DNA from: Pseudomonas guariconensis | Lineage (GTDB): Bacteria; Pseudomonadota; Gammaproteobacteria; Pseudomonadales; Pseudomonadaceae | Assembly (NCBI RefSeq): GCF_024127895.1 | Contig: NZ_JAMYBK010000001.1 | Coordinates: 434,001-498,000 of the forward strand | DNA length: 64,000 nt | Reading direction: 5' to 3' | In this document: piece after piece, positions 57,224 through 64,000 of the stretch | Numbering within the stretch: the stretch's first letter is position 1 | Layout of the letters: every line of letters starts with the position of its first letter | Made by a program: the position numbers and the translations under genes | The notes under the pieces: model-generated | The model's database searches: none | Seen by the model: only the letters and a program-made list of their open reading frames with translations | Told to the model about the DNA's origin: nothing

Positions 57224-58282
57224 ATGACCCAGATTTCCGAACGCCTGTTGGTTCAAGCCCATCTTGATGCCAAGCAGCCCAATCCGCTGACGCCCGAGCA
57301 GGAGGCCGAATACCGTGCGGCCATCGCTGCCGAACTCAAGGCCCAGAATGCCGTTCTGGTCGCCCACTACTACTGCGACCCGGTGATCCAGGCACTGGCC
57401 GAGGAGACCGGTGGCTGCGTATCCGACTCGCTGGAGATGGCCCGTTTCGGCAAGAACCACTCGGCCAGCACCGTGGTGGTCGCGGGGGTGCGCTTCATGG
57501 GCGAGACGGCGAAGATCCTCACCCCGGAAAAGCGTGTGCTGATGCCGACCCTGGACGCCACCTGCTCCCTTGACCTGGGGTGCCCGGTGGAAGAGTTCTC
57601 GGCCTTCTGTGACCAGCATCCGGAGCGTACCGTGGTGGTGTATGCCAACACCTCGGCAGCGGTGAAGGCGCGGGCCGACTGGGTGGTGACTTCCAGTTGC
57701 GCGCTGGAGATCGTCGAGAGCCTTATGGACAACGGCGAAACCATCATCTGGGGCCCGGACCAGCACCTGGGCCGCTACATCCAGAAGCAGACCGGTGCCG
57801 ACATGCTGCTCTGGGATGGCGCTTGCATCGTCCACGAAGAATTCAAGTCGCGCCAGCTGGCGGACATGAAGGCGCTGTACCCGGACGCGGCGATCCTGGT
57901 CCATCCCGAGTCGCCTGAGTCGGTGATCGAACTGGCCGACGCGGTGGGCTCCACCAGCCAGTTGATCAAGGCTGCCCAGACCCTGCCGAACAAGACCTTC
58001 ATCGTCGCCACCGACCGTGGCATCTTCTACAAGATGCAGCAGTTGTGCCCGGACAAGGAATTCGTCGAGGCCCCCACCGCCGGCAATGGCGCCGCCTGCC
58101 GCAGTTGCGCCCATTGCCCGTGGATGGCCATGAACACCTTGGAGCGCACCTTGGATTGCCTGCGCAAGGGCAGCAACGAGATCTTCGTCGATCCGGCGCT
58201 CATCCCCAAGGCGATCAAGCCGCTCAACCGTATGCTCGACTTCACCCAGGCGGCGCGGCTGAAGCTATCCGGCAACGCGTGA
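57224..58282 (+). CDS. nadA: Quinolinate synthase NadA
   Basis: Condenses iminoaspartate with dihydroxyacetone phosphate to quinolinate in NAD synthesis. The 352-residue enzyme carries the three [4Fe-4S] ligand cysteines in [10 protein letters not shown] near 110-118, TSSCALEI near 158-165 and [17 protein letters not shown] near 288-304. It opens with the family segment [18 protein letters not shown] near 48. Stands alone; nadB is not in the window. Confidence 0.97.
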   Translation: MTQISERLLVQAHLDAKQPNPLTPEQEAEYRAAIAAELKAQNAVLVAHYYCDPVIQALAEETGGCVSDSLEMARFGKNHSASTVVVAGVRFMGETAKILTPEKRVLMPTLDATCSLDLGCPVEEFSAFCDQHPERTVVVYANTSAAVKARADWVVTSSCALEIVESLMDNGETIIWGPDQHLGRYIQKQTGADMLLWDGACIVHEEFKSRQLADMKALYPDAAILVHPESPESVIELADAVGSTSQLIKAAQTLPNKTFIVATDRGIFYKMQQLCPDKEFVEAPTAGNGAACRSCAHCPWMAMNTLERTLDCLRKGSNEIFVDPALIPKAIKPLNRMLDFTQAARLKLSGNA

Positions 58283-58287
58283 GGCAA

Positions 58288-58414
58288 GGGGCCGCTTCGC
58301 GCCCCATCGCTGGCAAGCCAGCTCCCACAGGGTCTCTGCAGAGCACATGATTGGTGAACGCCGCAGACCCCATGTGGGAGCTGGCTTGCCAGCGATGGGG
58401 CGCGAAGCGGCCCC
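58288..58414. repeat. Long inverted REP pair after nadA
   Basis: Two 42-base arms, 58288-58329 and 58373-58414, are exact reverse complements and enclose 43 bases. Each contains the CATCGCTGGCAAGCCAGCTC core and an outer GGGGCCGCTTCGCGCCCC dyad. The structure lies between the converging nadA and protease genes and could act as a transcription barrier. Confidence 0.9.
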
Positions 58415-58441
58415 AAATGGCGGCTGAACACGCGCTACACC

Positions 58442-59875
58442 TTAGCGCATCATCTCCTTGACCATCCGCTGCTGCTCGAGGATCTCCCGCTGGCGCGCAT
58501 CGATCTGCGAGGCCAGCGGGAAGTTGCCGCCTGCGCGGCGTTTGGCGTAATCCAGTTGCTGGATGGCCTGGTCGAAGTCGCCCACCAGGGTGAAGTACTC
58601 GGCCCGGGCCCGGTGCAGGCCGATGGTGTTGCCAGACAGACCGCGCACCTCAGCGATGTCGTACCACACGTCCGGGTCATAGGGGCGGCTCTTGACCAGG
58701 CTGTCCAGCACCTTCTCCGCCTCGGCCGGACGGTTCTGCTTGACCAGCAGGTCGGCGCGCACCTGCTGCAGCGGGTAGCTGCTCGGGTACAGCGCACGCA
58801 GCCGCTCGACACGTTGTTGGGCATCAGTCAGGCGGTTGTTGGTGATCTCCAGATCGATCTGCGCCAGGTTGTAGGTGAGGTCATTGGGCGCCTTGGCCAG
58901 CAGGGGCTTGAGGTTCTCCCGCGCTTCGTTGAGCCGGCCGCCTTTGATCTGGGCGATCGCCAGGCCATAGCGCGCCGCATCCATGTTCGGATTCTCATCG
59001 AGCTGGGCGCGGAAGCGCTTGGCCGCCAGGCCCGGCGTGCCTTCGTAGATCAGTGCCACGCGGGCGCGGATCAACTGGTAGCGCTGGCTGTCCTCGATGC
59101 CCCCCTTGGGCGCCTGCTCGGCACGGTTGCGGGTGTCGGCGATACGCGACTCGGTGACCGGGTGGGTAAGGAGGAATTCCGGTGGCTTGGCGTCGTAGCG
59201 ATACTGGCGGGCCAGGCGCTCGAACATGGTCGGCATGTTGCGTGGGTCATACCCGGCACGCTCCAGGTTCTGGATGCCGATGCGGTCGGCTTCCTGCTCG
59301 TTCTGCCGGGAGAAGCGCCGCTGCTCCTGGATGGCCGCCGCCTGGGTTCCGGCGATCACGCCGATGCCGGCATCGCCCCCGCCCCCTGCCGCCAGCACGA
59401 TACCGGCCAGCAGCGCTGCCATCATCGGCAACTGCATGCGCTGCTGGGCCTCGACGCCGCGGGCGAAGTGGCGCTGGGACAAGTGCGCCAGTTCGTGGGC
59501 CAGCACCGAGGCGTACTCGCCCTCGGTCTGGGCGTTGAGGAACAGGCCGCCGTTGACCCCGACGATGCCGCCGGGCGCGGCGAAGGCGTTGAGCTCGCGG
59601 CTGTCGATGAGGATGAATTCCAGGCGCCGGTCCTGCAGCTGGCTGGTTTCGGCTAGCTTGTAGACGCTGGTCTCGACGTAGTCCTTGAGCTGGGGGTCGT
59701 TCAACTGGTTGACCTGGCCGCGCAGCAGACTCAGCCAGGCCCGGCCCAGTTGATGCTCCTGCTGTGGCGAAACGATCGCGGAACTGGCGTCACCCAGTGA
59801 CGGCAGGTCGTCGGCATGGCCGGGAAGGGCCATCAGGCAGGCCAGCGTCAACAGGGTAGGGCGCAGTAGATTCAT
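58442..59875 (-). CDS. bepA: BepA-like M48 metalloprotease with TPR domain
   Basis: A 477-residue periplasmic protease/chaperone for outer-membrane assembly. Signal peptide at 1-21 (ending GHA); zinc motif HELAH in VLAHELAHLSQRHFARG near residue 127, third ligand Glu in NEQEADRIGIQNL near 192; tetratricopeptide repeats fill the C-terminal 200 residues. The layout and length follow E. coli BepA, which degrades stalled LptD and BamA. The target here is inferred. Confidence 0.9.
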   Translation of the reverse strand: MNLLRPTLLTLACLMALPGHADDLPSLGDASSAIVSPQQEHQLGRAWLSLLRGQVNQLNDPQLKDYVETSVYKLAETSQLQDRRLEFILIDSRELNAFAAPGGIVGVNGGLFLNAQTEGEYASVLAHELAHLSQRHFARGVEAQQRMQLPMMAALLAGIVLAAGGGGDAGIGVIAGTQAAAIQEQRRFSRQNEQEADRIGIQNLERAGYDPRNMPTMFERLARQYRYDAKPPEFLLTHPVTESRIADTRNRAEQAPKGGIEDSQRYQLIRARVALIYEGTPGLAAKRFRAQLDENPNMDAARYGLAIAQIKGGRLNEARENLKPLLAKAPNDLTYNLAQIDLEITNNRLTDAQQRVERLRALYPSSYPLQQVRADLLVKQNRPAEAEKVLDSLVKSRPYDPDVWYDIAEVRGLSGNTIGLHRARAEYFTLVGDFDQAIQQLDYAKRRAGGNFPLASQIDARQREILEQQRMVKEMMR

Positions 59876-59984
59876 GCACGAAGCTCGCGTCGGTCAAAGA
59901 GCTCTACTGTAGCCGGCTCGCACGTTGACGACCAGTGGCGCTATCCTAGCGGATTGCCCCGCCATGCCCTTGGAGAAACCCTCG

Positions 59985-60224
59985 ATGAGCGACACCCCGA
60001 CCTGCGACGCCGAACTCGACGCCAGCGGCCTGAATTGCCCCCTGCCGCTGCTCAAGGCGAAGATGGAGCTCAACCGCCTGGCCAGCGGCGCGGTGCTCAA
60101 GGTGGTCGCCACCGATGCCGGCTCCCAGCGCGACTTCCGCACCTTTGCCCAGCTTGCCGGTCATACGCTGCTGCGTGAAACGGCCGAGGCGGGCGTCTAC
60201 ACCTACTGGCTGCGCAAGGCCTGA
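59985..60224 (+). CDS. TusA/YedF-family sulfur-carrier-like protein
   Basis: A 79-residue protein starting at ATG 59985, GGAGAAACC upstream. The family signature LDASGLNCPLPLLKAKMELN near residues 11-30 includes the CPxP with the sulfur-accepting Cys; the second half, GAVLKVVATDAGSQRDFRTFAQLAGHTLLRE, completes the fold. Whether it serves thiolation of tRNA or another sulfur route cannot be told. Confidence 0.9.
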   Translation: MSDTPTCDAELDASGLNCPLPLLKAKMELNRLASGAVLKVVATDAGSQRDFRTFAQLAGHTLLRETAEAGVYTYWLRKA

Positions 60225-60245
60225 GTCTTTTCCCAAGGATCGTCA

Positions 60246-61316
60246 ATGTTCAAAGTGCTTCGTGACTGGATGCAGCGCTACTTCTCCGATGAGGAGGCAG
60301 TGGTGCTGGCGGTCCTGCTGTTCCTGGCCTTCACTGCTGTGCTGACCCTGGGTGGCATGCTCGCGCCGGTCCTGGCCGGGATGGTGTTGGCGTTCCTCAT
60401 GCAGGGGCTGGTCAATGCTTTGGAGCGCCTGAAGGTGCCGACCCGGCTGGCGGTATGGCTGGTGTTCGCCCTGTTCATGGGCGCGTTGGCGGTATTCCTG
60501 CTGGTGCTGGTGCCGTTGCTCTGGCACCAGTTGATCACCTTGTTCAACGAGCTGCCGGGCATGCTCGGCAAGTGGCAGTCGCTGCTGCTGTTGCTACCGG
60601 AGCGCTACCCGCACCTGGTGTCCGACGAGCAGGTGCTGCGCGCCATCGAGTCGGTGCGCGGCGAGATCGGCAAGTTCGGCCAGTGGGCCCTGACGTTCTC
60701 CCTGTCGAGCCTGCCCTTGCTGGTCAATGCGATGATCTACCTGGTGCTGGTGCCGATCCTGGTGTTCTTCTTCCTCAAGGACCGCGAGCTGATCGCCCGC
60801 TGGGTCAGCGGTTACCTGCCCCGCGAGCGCACCTTGCTGAACCGGGTGGGGGACGAGATGAACCGGCAGATCGCCAACTACATCCGCGGCAAGGGCATCG
60901 AGATACTGATCTGTGGTATCGCCACCTATATCGCCTTCATCAGCCTGGGCCTCAACTATGCCGCCTTGCTGGCGCTGCTGGTGGGGCTGTCGGTGGTGGT
61001 GCCCTACGTGGGCGCGGTGGTGGTGACCGTGCCGGTGACCTTGATCGCGCTGTTCCAGTGGGGCTGGGGCGATGAGTTCATCTACCTGATGATGGTGTAC
61101 GCGATCATCCAGGCGCTGGATGGCAACGTGCTGGTGCCGCTGCTGTTCTCCGAGGCGGTCAGCCTGCACCCGGTGGCGATCATTTGCGCGGTGCTGCTGT
61201 TCGGCGGATTGTGGGGCTTCTGGGGGATCTTCTTCGCCATCCCGCTGGCGACCCTGTTCAAGGCCGTGCTCGATGCCTGGCCGCGGCAGGAGCCCTCGGT
61301 CGCGCCGATGCTCTAG
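60246..61316 (+). CDS. AI-2E family (PerM-like) transporter
   Basis: A 356-residue inner-membrane protein with about eight membrane helices. Typical features are the N-terminal pair (AVVLAVLLFLAFTAVLTLGGMLAPVLAGMVLAFLM), the large central loop with ERYPHLVSDEQVL, and the C-terminal motif YAIIQALDGNVLVPLLFSEAVSLHPVAII. Substrates of PerM proteins are largely unknown, and the AI-2 name should not be read as a proven role. Lies 21 bases after the TusA-like gene, likely in one operon. Confidence 0.9.
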   Translation: MFKVLRDWMQRYFSDEEAVVLAVLLFLAFTAVLTLGGMLAPVLAGMVLAFLMQGLVNALERLKVPTRLAVWLVFALFMGALAVFLLVLVPLLWHQLITLFNELPGMLGKWQSLLLLLPERYPHLVSDEQVLRAIESVRGEIGKFGQWALTFSLSSLPLLVNAMIYLVLVPILVFFFLKDRELIARWVSGYLPRERTLLNRVGDEMNRQIANYIRGKGIEILICGIATYIAFISLGLNYAALLALLVGLSVVVPYVGAVVVTVPVTLIALFQWGWGDEFIYLMMVYAIIQALDGNVLVPLLFSEAVSLHPVAIICAVLLFGGLWGFWGIFFAIPLATLFKAVLDAWPRQEPSVAPML

Positions 61317-61327
61317 CTGCACGCTAC

Positions 61328-61389
61328 AAGCCGCAAGCTGCAAGTAAAAGCAGATCGCGTTGACGCCGCTTTACTTGTAGCTTGCAGCT
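61328..61389. repeat. Inverted repeat of a second intergenic family
   Basis: AAGCCGCAAGCTGCAAGTAAA (61328-61348) faces a near-complementary arm at 61370-61389 across 21 bases, between two converging genes. The core (CTACAAG/CAAGCTGCAAG) differs from the REP family above. It may terminate both transcripts. Confidence 0.7.
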
Positions 61390-61394
61390 CGGCC

Positions 61395-61868
61395 CTAGCG
61401 CTGGTTCAGGGCCTGGGCTGCCGCCAGTACGGCTTCGACATGGCCGGGGACCTTCACGCCGCGCCATTCCTGGCGCAGCACACCGTCCTTGTCGATCAGG
61501 AAGGTGCTGCGGTCCACGCCCATGTATTCCTTGCCGTAGAGCTTCTTGAGCTTGATCACGTCGAACAGCTGGCACAGCGCCTCGTCCTTGTCGCTGATCA
61601 GCTCGAAGGTAAAGCCCTGCTTGGCCTTGAAGTTCTCGTGGGATTTGATGCCATCGCGGGACACACCGAACACCACGGTGTTGGCGGCCTTGAACGCCTC
61701 GTGATGGTCGCGGAAACCCTGGCCCTCGGTGGTGCAGCCGGGGGTACTGTCCTTGGGGTAGAAATACAGCACCACCTGCTGGCCCTTGAGGGCAGAAAGG
61801 CTGACGGCCTGGCCGCTGGTGGCCTGGGCCTGAAAATCGGCAACGGGTTGGTCGAGTGCTACGGCCAT
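61395..61868 (-). CDS. bcp: Peroxiredoxin Bcp (PrxQ type)
   Basis: A 157-residue thiol peroxidase. The peroxidatic Cys is in STPGCTTEGQGFRD near residue 46. The resolving Cys found five positions later in E. coli Bcp is replaced by Gln; another Cys in DEALCQLF near 100 is present. Downstream LIDKDGVLRQEW is typical. Lies 10 bases after gcvR on the same strand, as in many proteobacteria. Confidence 0.94.
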   Translation of the reverse strand: MAVALDQPVADFQAQATSGQAVSLSALKGQQVVLYFYPKDSTPGCTTEGQGFRDHHEAFKAANTVVFGVSRDGIKSHENFKAKQGFTFELISDKDEALCQLFDVIKLKKLYGKEYMGVDRSTFLIDKDGVLRQEWRGVKVPGHVEAVLAAAQALNQR

Positions 61869-61878
61869 GGGAGCTTCC

Positions 61879-62439
61879 TTACATGGGGTTCTGTGGGCGC
61901 CAGGGTTCGATCAGCGCGTCCAGGTTCAGGGCGTCGGCGAAGTCGAGGAACTGGTCGCGCAGCCAGCTGATTTGCGTGCCGGCCGGCAGGATCACGGTGA
62001 ACTGGGCATTGAGCATGCTGCTGCCGGTCTGCGGTGCCAGGTAGGTGTCGCAGGTCATGCTTTCCAGCTCGACGCGGTGGTCGAGGAAGAACTGGCACAG
62101 CTCGCTGACGATGTCCGGGCGATAGGCCGCGCTGACATAGGCCACGTAGGGCAGGGCTTGCGGGCGGACCTCCTGGTCGGCGCTGCGTACCACGTCGAGG
62201 GTCAGGCCGTGCTTTTTACCCAGGCTCGGCAGGGCTGTCTCCAGGCGCGCCAGGGCGTCCCAGCTGCCGCCGACCTGCAGCACCAGGGCGCTGGTCTCGC
62301 CGTGGCGGGTCAGGCGCGAGGTGACCACCGCGCAACGATTGTCGAAGGCGGCACGGCTCAGGACATTGGCCAGCTCCATGGGGTTGGGGCCCAGGGCGCT
62401 GATGACGAGGAATTGTTCGCGGACGGTGGGGGTGGACAT
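61879..62439 (-). CDS. gcvR: Glycine cleavage system regulatory protein GcvR
   Basis: A 186-residue protein of two ACT domains ([72 protein letters not shown]). In E. coli GcvR inhibits GcvA when glycine is low. Diverges from dapA, with which it is commonly neighbour. No gcvA is in the window, so the partner is unknown. Confidence 0.93.
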   Translation of the reverse strand: MSTPTVREQFLVISALGPNPMELANVLSRAAFDNRCAVVTSRLTRHGETSALVLQVGGSWDALARLETALPSLGKKHGLTLDVVRSADQEVRPQALPYVAYVSAAYRPDIVSELCQFFLDHRVELESMTCDTYLAPQTGSSMLNAQFTVILPAGTQISWLRDQFLDFADALNLDALIEPWRPQNPM

Positions 62440-62699
62440 GCAGCATTCCTAAAGCGATGAGCGGTCGGCGCAGGACGGGGACAAGCCTCCGGTTGCGCCA
62501 GGGCCAGGAGCCGGCTTGGCGGTCGTGGACGCTGGCGGGGAGCACCGTCGACGGCCCGGCGGGCCGCGTTGCACCGATCAAAGGATCAAGGGTAGCGAAA
62601 AGCGGCGCGAAGGGGAATGCTCCGCCCGCCTGCTTCGCTTGTGCAAGGCCGATGGCGCCAGTACCATTACGGCTCTCTTTTTCCGGCAGGAGCAGTTAC

Positions 62700-63578
62700 A
62701 TGATTGCGGGCAGTATGGTGGCATTGGTCACACCCATGGATGCACAAGGGCGTCTTGATTGGGACAGCCTCGGCAAACTTGTAGACTTCCACCTGGAAAA
62801 AGGCACCCATGCGATCGTCGCCGTCGGCACCACCGGCGAGTCGGCCACCCTCGACGTCGAGGAGCACATCGCGGTCATCGAATTCGTGGTCAAGCGCGTC
62901 AATGGCCGTATCCCGGTCATCGCCGGCACCGGCGCCAACTCCACCACCGAAGCCGTCCACCTGACCCAGAACGCCAAGAACGCTGGCGCCGACGCTTGCC
63001 TGCTCGTCGTGCCGTACTACAACAAGCCGACCCAGGAAGGCCTGTACCAGCACTTCAAGCACATCGCCGAAGCCGTCGACATCCCGCAGATCCTCTACAA
63101 CGTGCCCGGCCGCACCTCCTGCGACATGCAGGCCGAGACCGTGATCCGCCTGTCGAAGGTGCCGAACATCATCGGCATCAAGGAAGCCACCGGCGACCTG
63201 GCCCGCGCCAAGGCGATCCTCGAGGGCGTGAGCGACGACTTCATCGTCATGTCCGGCGACGACCCGACCGCCGTCGAGCTGATCCTGCTGGGCGGCAAGG
63301 GCAACATCTCCGTCACCGCCAACGTCGCCCCGCGCGAAATGGCCGACCTGTGCGAGGCCGCCCTTGCGGGCAATGCCGAGAAGGCCCGCGCGATCAACGA
63401 AAAACTCATGCCACTGCACAAGCACCTGTTCTGCGAGGCCAACCCGATCCCGGTGAAGTGGGCGCTCGTCGAGATGGGCCTGATGCAACCGGGCATCCGC
63501 CTGCCGCTGACCTGGCTGAGCGAATCCTGCCACGACGTTGTCCGCCAGGCCCTGCGCCAGTCCGGCGTGCTGGTTTAA
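62700..63578 (+). CDS. dapA: 4-hydroxy-tetrahydrodipicolinate synthase
   Basis: First committed step of lysine/diaminopimelate synthesis, joining pyruvate and aspartate semialdehyde. The 292-residue TIM barrel shows GTTGESATL near 43-51, Tyr in [12 protein letters not shown] near 133 and the Schiff-base Lys in [12 protein letters not shown] near 161. GGCAGGAGC lies 8 bases before the ATG; the earlier in-frame codons are intergenic. bamC follows by 17 bases, as usual. Confidence 0.98.
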   Translation: MIAGSMVALVTPMDAQGRLDWDSLGKLVDFHLEKGTHAIVAVGTTGESATLDVEEHIAVIEFVVKRVNGRIPVIAGTGANSTTEAVHLTQNAKNAGADACLLVVPYYNKPTQEGLYQHFKHIAEAVDIPQILYNVPGRTSCDMQAETVIRLSKVPNIIGIKEATGDLARAKAILEGVSDDFIVMSGDDPTAVELILLGGKGNISVTANVAPREMADLCEAALAGNAEKARAINEKLMPLHKHLFCEANPIPVKWALVEMGLMQPGIRLPLTWLSESCHDVVRQALRQSGVLV

Positions 63579-63595
63579 TCGAGGAAGTACACCGC

Positions 63596-64000
63596 ATGAA
63601 GCGACTGGTTGGCCTTTCCACCCTCGCCCTGATCATCTCCAGCACCAGCGGTTGCGGCTGGCTGTGGGGCGAGGATGGCTATTTCCGCGACCGCGGCAGC
63701 GATTACCTGCAGGCGCACCCGACCGCGCCGATGCAACTGCCGCCGGACGCCAGCAACGTCAAGCGTCTCGACCCGCTGCTGCCGATCCCGCGCAACGTCG
63801 CCGACGACCGCGTCACCGGCGAGTTCGAGGTACCCCGGCCGCAGCCGCTGTCGACCGCCGCCGAGGTCAGCGACTTCAGCCTGCAGCGCAGCGGCAACAG
63901 CCGCTGGGTACTGGCCCAGCGCTCGCCTGCCGAAGTCTGGCCGGTGGCCCACCAGTTCTTCGAGGACAACGGCTTCCGCATCGCCGAGGAGCGTCCGCAG
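63596..64000 (+). CDS. bamC: Outer-membrane assembly lipoprotein BamC (3' end outside window)
   Basis: First 135 codons of the BAM complex lipoprotein. MKRLVGLSTLALIISSTSGCGWLWG gives a signal peptide with lipobox STSGC and acylated Cys at residue 20. The stretch FRDRGSDYLQAHPTAPMQLPPDA is the unstructured N-terminal part that wraps BamD, and SRWVLAQRSPAEVWPVAHQFFEDNGFRI starts the first helix-grip domain. GAGGAAG lies 9 bases before the ATG. Co-transcribed with dapA. Confidence 0.95.
   Translation, partial: MKRLVGLSTLALIISSTSGCGWLWGEDGYFRDRGSDYLQAHPTAPMQLPPDASNVKRLDPLLPIPRNVADDRVTGEFEVPRPQPLSTAAEVSDFSLQRSGNSRWVLAQRSPAEVWPVAHQFFEDNGFRIAEERPQ

Overview
The window is about 64 kb of high-GC chromosome from a Pseudomonas, most likely of the P. 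putida group. This rests on gene content, gene order and individual protein recognition: nlpD-rpoS-rsmZ-fdxA-mutS, cinA-recA-recX, finR/fpr, mprF, the ruv-ybgC-tol-pal-queEC-tRNA-Lys block, a McpU-like chemoreceptor beside nadA, and P. putida-style REP repeats. No sequence search was run, so the species is an inference. Almost all of it is core genome; no insertion sequence, integrase or CRISPR array was seen.

Layout. (1) 1-6.9 kb: stress and repair block with surE (5' cut off), pcm, nlpD, rpoS, the small RNA gene rsmZ with its distant GacA-type upstream element, fdxA and mutS. (2) 6.9-12.2 kb: the mutS-cinA interval, the most accessory part. It holds a PhyH-family dioxygenase gene divergent from an amino-acid permease gene, a LysR regulator, then an S24-type self-cleaving repressor and a lone holin. 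The last two look like what remains of the phage-tail bacteriocin/prophage cluster that many Pseudomonas carry between mutS and cinA; shared operator-like sites (TGCA-N5-TGCA) lie at both promoters. (3) 12.2-24.7 kb: pncC, recA (with SOS box), recX, a LOG-family protein, small proteins, tapT, erdR, dgkA, finR/fpr, trmO, a DUF1456 protein, a pseudouridine-synthase homologue that lacks the catalytic Asp, a YjaB-like acetyltransferase and rimO. (4) 24.9-36.9 kb: an AcvB/VirJ-type hydrolase overlapping mprF, two initiator tRNA genes, dinB (SOS box), a lipoprotein, proS, an OprD porin, a HIT protein, slyX and a membrane-anchored cold-shock-domain protein. (5) 37-50.7 kb: dps, an RHH protein, a FmdB zinc ribbon, aspS, yebC/pmpR, ruvCAB, ybgC-tolQRAB-pal-cpoB, queE, queC and tRNA-Lys. 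(6) 50.9-64 kb: an orphan zinc-ribbon membrane protein, a CDF exporter, the chemoreceptor, a remnant of an APC permease, a DUF945 protein, nadA, a BepA-like protease, a TusA-like protein, an AI-2E-family exporter, bcp, gcvR, dapA and the start of bamC.

How the genes work together. Three functions stand out. DNA damage: recA and dinB carry CTG-N10-CAG boxes, mutS, recX and ruvCAB are nearby, and the repressor is predicted to be cleaved with RecA's help. Envelope: Tol-Pal-CpoB, MprF with its partner hydrolase, BepA, BamC and OprD. Global regulation: RpoS, with a PsrA-type box inside nlpD, and RsmZ, with eight GGA motifs.

The best candidates for something undescribed are the repressor-plus-orphan-holin cassette with its operators, the degenerate pseudouridine synthase, and the PhyH dioxygenase/permease/LysR module.
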